The position numbers and the translations under genes are program-made. A DNA stretch of 64,000 bases from Liopterus haemorrhoidalis (taxonomy: Eukaryota > Arthropoda > Insecta > Coleoptera > Dytiscidae): assembly GCA_963971575.1 (NCBI GenBank), contig OZ020611.1:63893381-63957380 (forward strand). Direction: 5' to 3'. Shown here one piece after another: positions 55,412 to 64,000 of this stretch (its first letter is position 1; each line of letters starts with the position of its first letter). The notes under the pieces were generated by a model. That model searched no databases. It was given only the letters and a program-made list of their open reading frames with translations, and had not been told where the DNA came from.

Positions 55412-55525
55412 ATGTAACCCAGTAGATAAGCCAGTGCTCATAGCGATGTGCGTTTAGTCATTGGTTTTCTAATTTGCTAAACACGTAACTTGCGAACTAG
55501 AGTTCGAATCCTGTCAGTTACAAAT
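55412..55525 (+). repeat. degenerate tRNA-like sequence
   Basis: GTAACCC at the start and CAGTTAC at the end would pair as an acceptor stem (5 of 7), and GAGTTCGAATCC near 55502 fits a B-box. The total length (about 106 nt) exceeds a tRNA and the T-arm does not pair well. Possibly an old SINE head; not a functional tRNA gene. Confidence 0.35.
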
Positions 55526-55529
55526 TTTT

Positions 55530-56048
55530 TGTTTTTTTTTGCAGTTTTCTTTTGTTTAAATTATTTTGTCAAAATTCTAGTTATATTTTGGTAAATGTCA
55601 ATAGAAACCATAGGCGCAATTTCCAAAATCTTAATGAACCTTGCTATGTAAAAAAAAATACTGCACATAGTTAGAAACTTAAATAATGGTATTAGGCATT
55701 CGAATTAAAATTCATAAAAAAATATTTTGACATAAAATTTGTTTTGGCACCCCAAATAATCATCATTCAGTTACTAAATACCTGCAAAATCCTGAAATGT
55801 GTGAAAATTCACACTTCACATCAATTTTTATTTAATTTAGGGAGCCTCAACAACTAACGTTATTGACGCTCGGCACATTTGATTATAACATTATTTTATA
55901 TGACATTACATTAGTTATTTACAATTTCCTCTAAATATTTATAATCTAAATATAATCTATTATGTTGTATTCTATTTTGTTGTAGATATGGGAATCTTTG
56001 AGGTATTTTATGAAGCTTACTTCTACTTCATTTTGATTGATCAGAGTT
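55530..56048. other. non-coding stretch
   Basis: AT-rich DNA without a recognisable gene. Confidence 0.4.
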
Positions 56049-56053
56049 TCCTT

Positions 56054-56130
56054 TAGCTCAGGGGTGTCAATTTCATTTCAGCCCCGGGCCATTTTTCGAA
56101 CAAGTAAAATTCACGCGTGTCGCACGATAT
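56054..56130. mobile_element. hAT-type left terminus, partner missing
   Basis: CAGGGGTGTCAATTTCATTT followed by CAGCCCCGGGCC is a common hAT terminus. No matching right end follows within 1 kb. A second hAT-type start (CAATGGTGTCCAACATACGG) lies at 56856. Confidence 0.45.
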
Positions 56131-56878
56131 GTATTTATATTATTATTTATTCTGTTTTTTATTTTCCACCATTTTTCTATCATCAATTCACCAATCTACC
56201 GACTATCGCACGGTCTTGGCTAACTGCAACAGTTATTGCCTGAATATTGGTTTTCTGCCCTTTGCTGAAGTCTTGACACCGCGATCCAAACTGGTTCTGT
56301 CATGAGGTATTTTCGTTCAAATAAATCTTTTAAAAATTTCGTTCAACGGTTTAGAAGTTGCTGGAGTTTGGCGCCTTTTTTCTCTATGTTGAGGTTATGA
56401 AATGTTATTGGTTATTTTTGTATTATAATTAAAAATGTCACCACCATGACGCAAAGTGTGGACCTGTTTAACCAAAATAGACCAAAGATTTTTCTCGGTG
56501 CTTGCAATGAAGAAGAGTGGAGTGTTTAATTCTATTTTAAACAATCATTCAGACCCATAGGCTTCAGCAAGAGTTCATATACACACCAGTTTTGCGAGTA
56601 AAAGATCGGAAATCCCTTCGTAAAATGTTTATTATCTATTATCGTTTTCCTAATTTTCCTAATTCTACTCTTCTACATTTTTACTAACTAAACCTAAGAT
56701 AATTACATAGTTTTTAGGTATACGAGTACAGTACTTTATTTTCCCCCAAATATAATTCCATTAAAAATAGTGTAATAATTAGGTTCAATCTAGGACAGCT
56801 AAAAGGTTGACTTGAAAAATAGTGTTTTTAAAAATATTTCAAAATATGTATATATCAATGGTGTCCAACATACGGCCG

Positions 56879-57475
56879 AAGTTTTATGGGCTATAACGTC
56901 AAGATTAAGACAGAGTTTAGTTCATAAAACTTTTTAAGCAAAATTCGAGTCACTCTGGTTCTTCTGTACTAACCTCTTTTCTGTCATAACCTAACCTGTT
57001 CCAGATTTTAGGTATGCAGTAGTTTTAGGGGCTGCAACATTAAAATTAAGACAGAGTGTAATTGAAAGACTTGTTAAATATAATTCAAGCCACTTGGGTT
57101 CTTCTATATTGACTTCTTTGCTACCGTAACCTAACCTAAACCAATTTTTATATTCACAATAGTTTTAGGGGCTACAACGTCAAGATTAAGACAGAATTTA
57201 ATTCATAAGACTTTTGAAGCTTGATTCGAGTCGCTCGAGTTCTTCTGTACTGACTTTTTTGCTATCATAACCTAAACTGACCCAGTTTTCAGGTTCACAA
57301 TAGTTTTAGGGGCTGTGACGTCAAGATTAAGACCTTTTAAACTGAATTCGAGTTACTCGGGTTCTTCTGTACTGACTTTTTACTATCCTAACCTAACCTG
57401 ACCAATTTTTAGGTTCTTAGTAGCTTTAGCTGTAATGCTACCATTAAGACAGAGTTTACTTCATAAAATTTAAAG
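56879..57475. repeat. 140-bp tandem repeat, about 4.3 copies
   Basis: Units begin at AGTTTTAGGGGCT-type words at about 56880, 57021, 57161, 57302 and 57422 (spacing 141, 140, 141, 120 bp). Each carries GTCAAGATTAAGACAGAG, TTCTTCTGTACTGACTT and a CCTAACCTAA-like run; the fourth unit lacks about 20 bp. Copies differ by roughly 10-20%. No reading frame is conserved. Confidence 0.92.
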
Positions 57476-57527
57476 TCTTTCCTTACGTTTATTTTCTAAA
57501 ATATTGTAGGCAACTTTATTTCCGATC

Positions 57528-57642
57528 TTTTCTGATCAAGTCATTCTTTTCTGTTCGAGTCATTATTTTTTCTGATCAAGTCATTATTTTTTCTTATCAT
57601 GTCGTTATATTTACTAATCAATTCATTATTTTTACTCATCGA
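57528..57642. repeat. 20-22-bp tandem repeat
   Basis: Five units of the form TCTGATCAAGTCATTATTTT with increasing divergence, directly after the 140-bp repeats. Confidence 0.85.
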
Positions 57643-57649
57643 ATATATT

Positions 57650-58512
57650 TTTGCAATATATTTTTATTACTGGTAATTTTTTTTTTTTTTTTACCGGTCA
57701 ATTATATATTACCCATTTAAAACTAGGTAATTAAAGGTCGTTTATAGTGGAATTTTCACTATTCTTCAGCCCACGTTTCTTGCAGATTGAAGTGGTCTTT
57801 GAGGTGTGTTAAAGGGGTTTACCGCTAGATATTAACCTATCTGTGGGACGATTTTCCGAAATATTATGGATTCGTAGGTCAGTATTTTGTTAAAAAAAAT
57901 TTCCATGACGCAATAAAATGCCATCATTATCAAAAATTAGTTTCAAATTCAAATAAAAAATAAGTAGCGTCTAAAGTTATGCTATAAACACCTAGAAAGG
58001 AATCATAAGATCGTTGGTAAAAAGTTATAAAAGGAATTAAATAAGGTGAATTATAGTTAGATTAGTAAAGTTGTTGGAAGCAGACAGAGCGAGTATTCTT
58101 TATGTTCACCATTCATAGCAATCGGGTTCAATCCAATTCCATTAAGTATAAGCACGTGGTTGCAACATAATTCTACGGTGGTTCACCGCTAACCCAAGCG
58201 CACTACCACGTGCCACTATTTGCACAAGTTTGAATTGTGTTTTAATTTGTTTTCCATCTTGTTGAATCAACTTTGCATCCTCTAATAGTTGTTCAAACTT
58301 CCAATGATACTCACACCTAATTTACACTTGCACTTAGATACTTCACAAAAGAAACAACTTCTTGCAATTTCACTTTACCTACGTGTTGCTGAACTTTTCC
58401 CCATTTCTCTGCATGATACGACTTACGATGCCACCAAAATTCTATTTTAATCTGTTATTTTAAACAACAGGTACAAGCTACTTTCATTAGCACGCAACAA
58501 ATCATTTATTTA
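57650..58512. other. non-coding stretch
   Basis: No recognisable gene. 58100-58440 is less AT-rich and contains GGGTTCAATCC and GATGCCACCAAAATTC words that might come from an old LTR or tRNA-like element, not resolvable here. Confidence 0.35.
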
Positions 58513-58519
58513 TTGTTAA

Positions 58520-59022
58520 GCCTTTACTGCATGAATTTTTATTTTTGGCTGAAATAATTCATGGGCATTAGGAATTGGTACTTATTGATAGAAAAATTAA
58601 TTAAAAAAATATATTTAAAATAGTAATTATTATTTTTATGAAAATAGGGTTTATGCCATACATGGAACATTATGATTCTACATTATGTTACAAAAGAAAA
58701 TTATTCCGTATTACTTGCTCGTCAATTGCTAGGTGTCCTTCATTAGGGATTAAAAGCGGTCGCTCTCGAATTTTTGAAAGAAAAGGTCGAATCTTCTAGT
58801 TCTTGTCCTTTCTCAATAAATTCAGAGTTATCAGTTGAAGTGCAAAATCCGCTTGATATCTTCAAATCTATTGCAGCCCATTACTTGAGATACTGCAGGA
58901 TCCATTGCTGTGTATGTGGCATATATGAACATTCATGAAGTAAGGTTCTGATTCAGTTTTAAAAGTAAAATAAAAAATAAAAATCGGAATCTACCATATA
59001 TGGTACACTATGCGGTAAAGGG
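58520..59022 (-). mobile_element. piggyBac-like remnant, 503 bp
   Basis: Bounded by TTAA on both sides (58516-58519 and 59023-59026), with inverted ends GCCTTTACTGCATGAAT and (inverted right) CCCTTTACCGCATAGTG. TTAA target use and CCYTT ends are the piggyBac signature. Inside, the minus strand holds transposase fragments (next entry). Confidence 0.82.
58700..58925 (-). pseudogene. piggyBac transposase fragment
   Basis: Minus strand reads MDPAVSQVMGCNRFEDIKRI then LHFN and a stop; a later frame gives LIPNEGHLAIDEQVI. These match the piggyBac landmarks (V...MSRNRFE.I.R.LHF.D and ...LSIDE.M..FKG, containing the first catalytic aspartate). About 90% of the protein is missing. Confidence 0.75.
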
Positions 59023-59042
59023 TTAAATTTATTATTATTATA

Positions 59043-60090
59043 CACTCATACCTAGCTATACGGCCGCTCTTTATACAGCTTTTCGCTAGAACGGCCTTCT
59101 TTAATTATGGCACTTTTTCGATTCACGGCTCAAAATAATACGTCTAACGACAAAAAAAAAAAAAAAGAAAAAAAAACATATGTATTGTAACGTGTATTTG
59201 TGTGAAGTCCGGAAAATTACTTTTGTCCAGAAGTGAAAAAAAAAATATATTTGCGAGACAATAACTTTATCAACAAGGCTTTGCTCATTTTGAATAATGC
59301 TCCGGGACAGCCGGTTAATTTATCCGAATTATCTGAAGATGTGGAGATCGAGTATCTTCCCAAAAATACAACAGCTCTGATCCAGCCAATGGATCAGGGT
59401 GCAATAGCCACTAGGCTTTAAGGCATATTATTTACGCAAAACATTTCGAAAACTTATAAACGAAACCAAAGGTAAAACTTCGATTAGACAATTTTGGAAA
59501 AACTACAACATCAAAGATGCTGTAGACAACATTAGCGAATCGTGAAAGGAATTGAAATCAACCACAATGAACCATATTTGGAAAAAAATTCGGCCAGAAT
59601 GCATAATAACGAATGATTCTGAAGTTGATTTTCTTTCCGAAATTCGACAAACCATATTGAACCTAGCAAATGATCTTGGTTTTGAGGATTCGGAAGAAGC
59701 TGATGTGCTTGATTTACTAGATGCTGATAGAGAACCCCTTTAACACGAGGAACTAATCCAATTAGAAGCAGAACGAACACTTTATGAGGAGCCAGGGCCT
59801 GCTGTATGCAAGCAGCTAACATCAAAGAACTTGTCGAATGCACTTTCTTATTTCGAACAAGAAATAAACATCCTTCTTCAAAATGATCCCTACGTAGAAC
59901 GCAGCGCTAAAGTTTCTCGAGAAATTAACTCCATTAACCATTAGCTGTTATAAAGAACTGCAAAAAAAGCAGAAAGCAAGGCAAGAAAAACAACGTTTTA
60001 CAAATTTTTTAAACCAGTTCAATCCACAAGAGTGGAAAGTGATGATGACAGTAGTTTTTTACGGGCAGAGCGGCAGACCAAGCAATAGCT
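59043..60090 (+). mobile_element. pogo/Tigger-like transposon, truncated
   Basis: Left end CACTCATACCTAGCTATACG with CCGCTC next to it, after TA, is a pogo/Tigger-type terminus. The transposase lies downstream on the plus strand (next entry). No matching right end was found before 60300. Confidence 0.7.
59230..60090 (+). pseudogene. pogo/Tigger (TIGD/Jerky-like) transposase C-terminal half
   Basis: Plus strand reads FINKALLILNNAPGQPVNLS, VEIEYLPKNTTALIQPMDQG, then after a one-base shift FKAYYLRKTFRKLI, TSIRQFWKNYNIKDAVDNIS and MNHIWKKIRPECI. This is the DDE_1 domain of pogo-type transposases: LIL(D)NAPGHP with the second aspartate replaced by asparagine, and P.NTT.L.QPMDQG. The C-terminal tail continues to EQEINILLQNDPYVERS and KFFKPVQSTRV. 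The CENP-B-type DNA-binding half is missing. Related human genes (TIGD) were domesticated from this group. Confidence 0.88.
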
Positions 60091-60099
60091 ACGTTGAAC

Positions 60100-61185
60100 A
60101 CAACAAGAATCGATGAAATGTTTTGGGGGGACCGGGGACAAATTAAAACGATCATTGCTGCAAATGTGTGTATTTCATTTGGTATAGCTTAGCACATTAT
60201 CCAGTCAGATCTTGTGTATAGAAGTGTATACCAGGTTAGTGCTAAAATGGTTAACTAATGAACAAAGATTTAGTCGTTTTTTATCCTGCCTGTCTAAACT
60301 TAAGCTAATCAGATTTTGATCTTTTGATCGTTGAGGAAACACTTTTGAGAACAAAATTATTCATATTATGCAGCAGATGAATATTGTCAATTAGTGATTA
60401 ACGAAACAAAAGCTCTACCACATATGAATTTTTAACCTTATAGCACAATATGGCTAATACATAAATCACTATACATGTTCTATGAGCGACTGAAGATGCA
60501 TGCGCCCCATCATCACCTAGGATAAATGATACAGACACCAGTCAAGTATGATGAATTTTGCGATTACTACCATGATAGGAGGAATCCGTGAATAAAGAAT
60601 CTGGGAATGTTGAAATCCAAGTATATTTTGCATGTTTCCTGTCCTTGTAATATGAACCACTTTTTGTCCAATTTTCTCCAAACTCAAAATGATGATGACT
60701 ACATTTTCATGCTTCGGTCAGAAAAAGTATTAGGCTTATTCTCAGATGATGTTTGTTATAGATTAAAGCGCAACACGTGTGCGCAATATTCCTTTTAGTG
60801 TTCACGGATGAAATAGTTACTATTTCTGACAAAATGTTTGTTATTCGTGATAACCTTCTGACAATTACGTAATCAGTTCATAGCAGGTCAATCGTGTTTC
60901 TAGATTAGATTAAAAACTCCTGGTCAGAACATGCGCGTTTTTAGTTTCGTTAAATTTAATTAATAAACTGAGTTCTCCCACTAAATTTGTTACATAGTGA
61001 CACAATCTTCAGTCAAATTTAGCACTCGCGATGACAAGAATATATAATACGTTTCAAGTCAGACATGCGTATTAAATATGTTCATGAGCTTCCTTAACTG
61101 TTGGCACCTTATTAGAAACTTACGCGAACAAAGCTATTATTTTGGGAATGGATTATATCTGATAAGTATAAACATGTTAAAATAA
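60100..61185. other. non-coding stretch
   Basis: No recognisable gene; a 63-codon frame at 60607-60798 has no known similarity. Confidence 0.4.
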
Positions 61186-61190
61186 TACAT

Positions 61191-61275
61191 ACTTACAAAT
61201 CTACCACCATAGTGGGATGACGAAACTGACTACTAATGATAATCTGGTACTTACCTAAAAAGAAAAAGAAATCAT
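61191..61275 (-). promoter_or_regulatory. candidate recursive-splice cassette B
   Basis: Minus strand: pyrimidine tract (about 61258-61274), AG at 61256-61255 fused to GTAAGT (61254-61249), a 58-nt segment (61254-61197) ending GGTGGTAGATTT, then a second GTAAGT (61196-61191). Open from its third base: begins KYQIII and ends PTMVVD. Cassette A at 39469-39560 shares the whole layout, the 3-prime end GGTAGATTY|GTAAGTAT and the same length modulo 3 (61 against 58). The spacing between them is about 21.7 kb. Confidence 0.4.
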
Positions 61276-61617
61276 TATTAATAAAACCATTAAATTATTA
61301 TGGTTAAGAGTTAAGGTTTCGTTTTTGTGCATACATATTAGATAAATGAAAAATAATTTATATAGTCCGTAAATAATTTACTTTCTTCATTTAATACATT
61401 TACAACCGTGCTTTTCAAAGTATGGTCAAAAGATAATGGCTGGTTCGTTACCATTTACCATGGAAGTTTGGAGACTTTCAAACTATTGTAAGAAAAAAGG
61501 CGACGAAATGAATTCAAATATATAAAATCAGCTGTGGCCACCAGAAAACCAACTGCCACCACAGAATACGTAATCAAATAAGATACATAAGATAAATTTA
61601 AAAAAGAGATTCTTTAC

Positions 61618-61908
61618 TTCACAAATTATTTTATTGTGATTATACGCACATTTCGGCTACAAAGCAGTAATCATCAGTAGCTGAATGATAAAAAAAAAAT
61701 TGTAATTACAGATATTATATAAAAAAAAAAAAAAAACAATATGTAAATGGCTGATAGAATTTCATTAGCTTCTAGGAAATGTAATTTACAGGGATTAGGT
61801 TCTATATACGATTATATAATTTCCGTGACTAATAATTTTTCTCAGTTTCATTCAGCTACTTTGTAGCCGAAATGTTCATCTCGGAACAATAAAATAATTT
61901 TTATACTT
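61618..61908. repeat. long inverted repeat, about 290 bp
   Basis: AAATTATTTTATTGT then ACATTTCGGCTACAAAG and AGCTGAATGA on the left occur inverted on the right (TCATTCAGCTACTTTGTAGC then CGAAATGT, AACAATAAAATAATTTTT). Arms about 55 bp with several mismatches. May be a MITE; no clear target duplication. An A tract is present at 61721-61737. Confidence 0.65.
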
Positions 61909-61909
61909 T

Positions 61910-62404
61910 GCGTTCACAATAATTGTCATAATTGTCAATAATCATTATTACACTGAAAACAGTTTAACAATAAAAGCTATTGTTAAACTGATTTTGATGA
62001 CTTTTTATTTTGAGAAATTGGCAGTACTAGGTACTCGTCTACGGCATGTCATTGATAACCTCAAATATTTTAAAATGTTTATTTAATACAATTTGTAAGT
62101 ATTTCCATGTCAGATAATTATTTTATAATGAAGAAATTTTGTTGTTTTGCATCTGTCGAATTGATGTTGTGTTGTGTACATAGAAAATAAAATCATAGAA
62201 ATTGTTTTATTATACATTGTTGCTATAGTGACCGCATTTAACAAAAAAATCGAGAAAAAGTTAGAGTTTCCACACGCCGAGCACTCATCTATATGGTAAA
62301 TTTAGTCAAGAAAATATTTTACAATACCAAAAAATAAATAAATAAATAAATATACGTTACTAAATCTTATGTTGTACGGCAAATTTCTTCAAATAAATGT
62401 ATTT
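61910..62404. other. non-coding stretch
   Basis: AT-rich DNA; nothing recognisable. Confidence 0.4.
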
Positions 62405-62412
62405 ATATATGC

Positions 62413-63347
62413 TACGGCCAAAGCCCGAAATCAGCCAAAAAGGGAAGGGCCGGCTAATTCGGGAACTGGCCAATATCGGCACACATTAACCGGCCAATGT
62501 CCGATATTTTCTTGATTTTGGGATTTGACGAGCCAGTTTGCGAAACGGCGTGGAACGATCGGCCTAAATCGGAAGAAAAAAGTTATGAGCAGATTTTTTT
62601 GTTTCTATAATGATAATCACATTATATTGATTATTAACTATACTAAATTATCAAAATCAGTCAAATTAGTTTATTATAGTAAATTATATAGTTAAGCAAA
62701 TACCTGACCATGAGAGAATTACTATGACAAAAAAATATTTATTTATAATTTAGATAGGTTATAAAAATACACATTATTACCACAATCAACGAAAATAAAT
62801 GCTCAAAAACGATAAAGAGCACAGAATTGCCAACTAACATTTTTAATAATAAAATTCAGGGCTACTAGACGCCTTATTTTCGATCATATTATATTTAATT
62901 GTATGACATTGCATGAAACATTTAATGTGGATCCTAATGTCACAGTTAATGCTTTAACTGGTTGTTAAAAATTTTTCTTTGATGACATTCACCACATCTA
63001 GTTTGTGTTTCTTGCGGAATTACAAAATGGTCTTGTTTATATCTTACAGACACTAAGAATACTGGTGCTTGAAGAAGGACGACCTCTTCTACAATCCTTA
63101 GCTTTCATATTCCAAATAAACATTGTTGTTGCTATGCTTCTTCTGAATCTTAGTAGATAAAATTCGCAGTTATTTTACGATTAATGTGCAAGGCGTCGAA
63201 TATTGGCCAGGGATATCCCGGCACTTCGCAAAGTGGCCAGCCAAAGTAGCATATACGCAGTACATCGGACATTGGCCACACGCCTCGGCCAAAGCGCGAA
63301 ATGGCCGGCCAATTCGGGAAGTGGCCGAACTTCGGGCTTTGGCCGTG
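62413..63347. mobile_element. hAT-like non-autonomous element, 935 bp, GGCC-rich ends
   Basis: Inverted ends YACGGCCAAAGCCCGAA (left 62413; right GAACTTCGGGCTTTGGCCGTG). The flanks ATATATGC (62405-62412) and ACATATAC (63348-63355) agree at 6 of 8. Both subterminal regions contain several GGCCAA/TTGGCC words (for example GGCCAATGTCCGAT and TCGGACATTGGCC inverted on the other side), while the 600-bp middle is AT-rich. No transposase. Overlapping short frames at 63180-63445 arise from the palindromic words. Confidence 0.72.
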
Positions 63348-63469
63348 ACATATACATTAATCGAAATATTTGCATAAAACTTAAAAATGGCTTACGCTTC
63401 CTTTTGATCGATATTTACCAAAGGTTGATCAAATGGTGGCAATGATGTCAAAAGCTTTTGATGAAGGGC

Positions 63470-63660
63470 ATTGATGTGAAATTTCGTAAAAATCCATTTA
63501 GCCAAATTCGCTCTACACGTGTTCACAGGACCGACAACCATGGTAAAAATAGTAAAAATGTTATAAAGAGACCAGTTCTTGAACATCCATCCAAATCTCG
63601 AAGTGTCAAAATCGGTATGATTCAAAATACCTCTATTAATATATGTGGCGGTCGGTAAAA
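63470..63660 (-). repeat. dispersed repeat family R2, copy 2
   Basis: Minus strand carries TTTTTACCGACCGCCACATA, CCGATTTTGACACTTCGAGA and AGCGAATTTGGCTAAATGGA, aligned throughout with 47889-48120. The GTCT microsatellite of copy 1 is absent here. Confidence 0.7.
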
Positions 63661-63661
63661 A

Positions 63662-64000
63662 CTAAAGCAATAATGGGTTTTTGCTACCATTATACAAAAC
63701 GCTCAGGTCATTATGTTAAATTAATTCTGTCTGTAACTATTTCTTTGTCGGTCTAGCTAACATCTTTCCGCATTTTTAAATATTAGGTGTGAAATGTAAA
63801 ATGAAGATATTTTAAAAATTCTTATCAAATATACCAGATTATATTTAATGTGGAATTTTAAGCTTTAAACAGCTCTGAAATTTCGAATCAAAGCATCAAA
63901 ATATAGTGTGAAAAATTTCTCACAAAAATTATTCTCTCTTTTATTTTATTTTCCATCGTACATTTTTTCAATAATGTTCCGTAAGTGTCGCATGGCATAT
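63662..64000. other. non-coding stretch
   Basis: AT-rich DNA to the window end; nothing recognisable. Confidence 0.4.

Noticed and set aside
58100..58440. LTR retrotransposon end
   Set aside because: Words such as GATGCCACCAAAATTC are suggestive, but no paired LTR, primer-binding site or coding region is visible.
1..64000. CRISPR array, operons, endogenous viral genes or bacterial genes
   Set aside because: No regularly spaced direct repeats with unique spacers, no ribosome-binding-site gene layout and no viral protein motif were seen; the content is eukaryotic repeat DNA.

Overview
The window is AT-rich, intron- or intergenic-type DNA from an arthropod, most likely an insect. Support for insect: Tc1/mariner, hAT, piggyBac and pogo DNA transposons together with non-LTR retrotransposons and tRNA-derived SINEs, and a short array of TTAGG, the usual insect telomere repeat. 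I see no rRNA gene, no functional tRNA gene, no CRISPR array and no complete host protein gene. Almost everything nameable is a mobile element, whole or broken. The order or species cannot be read from the sequence.

Layout. 1-3.1 kb is featureless. A 211-bp hAT MITE (3087-3297) is followed by the best-preserved element, a Tc1/mariner-superfamily transposon at 3768-5396 with an uninterrupted transposase whose catalytic spacing is DD38E. 5.9-11.1 kb is a dense pile of non-autonomous hAT elements around a decayed Tc1 copy (8849-10420). 12.8-20.7 kb holds remnants of LINEs, mariners, a hAT and a DDE transposase carrying a SINE insertion. 21.4-30.8 kb has a second SINE, a near-perfect palindromic MITE (27733-27885) and a mariner split by a hAT. 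31.3-35.9 kb holds a DD41D-type mariner relative beside a mariner C-terminus, a 1.1-kb TIR element with an N-terminal transposase fragment, and two hATs. 38.4-41.3 kb has a third SINE, a LINE tail, a hAT C-terminus and a mariner remnant. 42.8-44.9 kb is a Tc1 element whose right end was hit by a young LINE. 45.5-49.6 kb has the TTAGG array, two DDE remnants and three palindromic or TIR elements. 52-60 kb has Tc1, pogo/Tigger and piggyBac remnants plus a 140-bp tandem repeat. The window closes with a 935-bp hAT-like element (62413-63347).

The most unusual non-transposon signal is a pair of short, mutually similar cassettes on the minus strand (39475-39535 and 61197-61254). Each has a pyrimidine tract, an AG fused directly to GTAAGT, a 58-61-nt open segment, and a second GTAAGT. 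They look like recursive-splice or mutually exclusive mini-exons of a gene whose large intron would contain this window. That is inference; no flanking exon is identified.

Nested insertions with target-site duplications allow a relative history: hAT into mariner (28.5 kb), SINE into a DDE element (19.9 kb), LINE into Tc1 (44.2 kb), hAT into hAT (10.8 kb).
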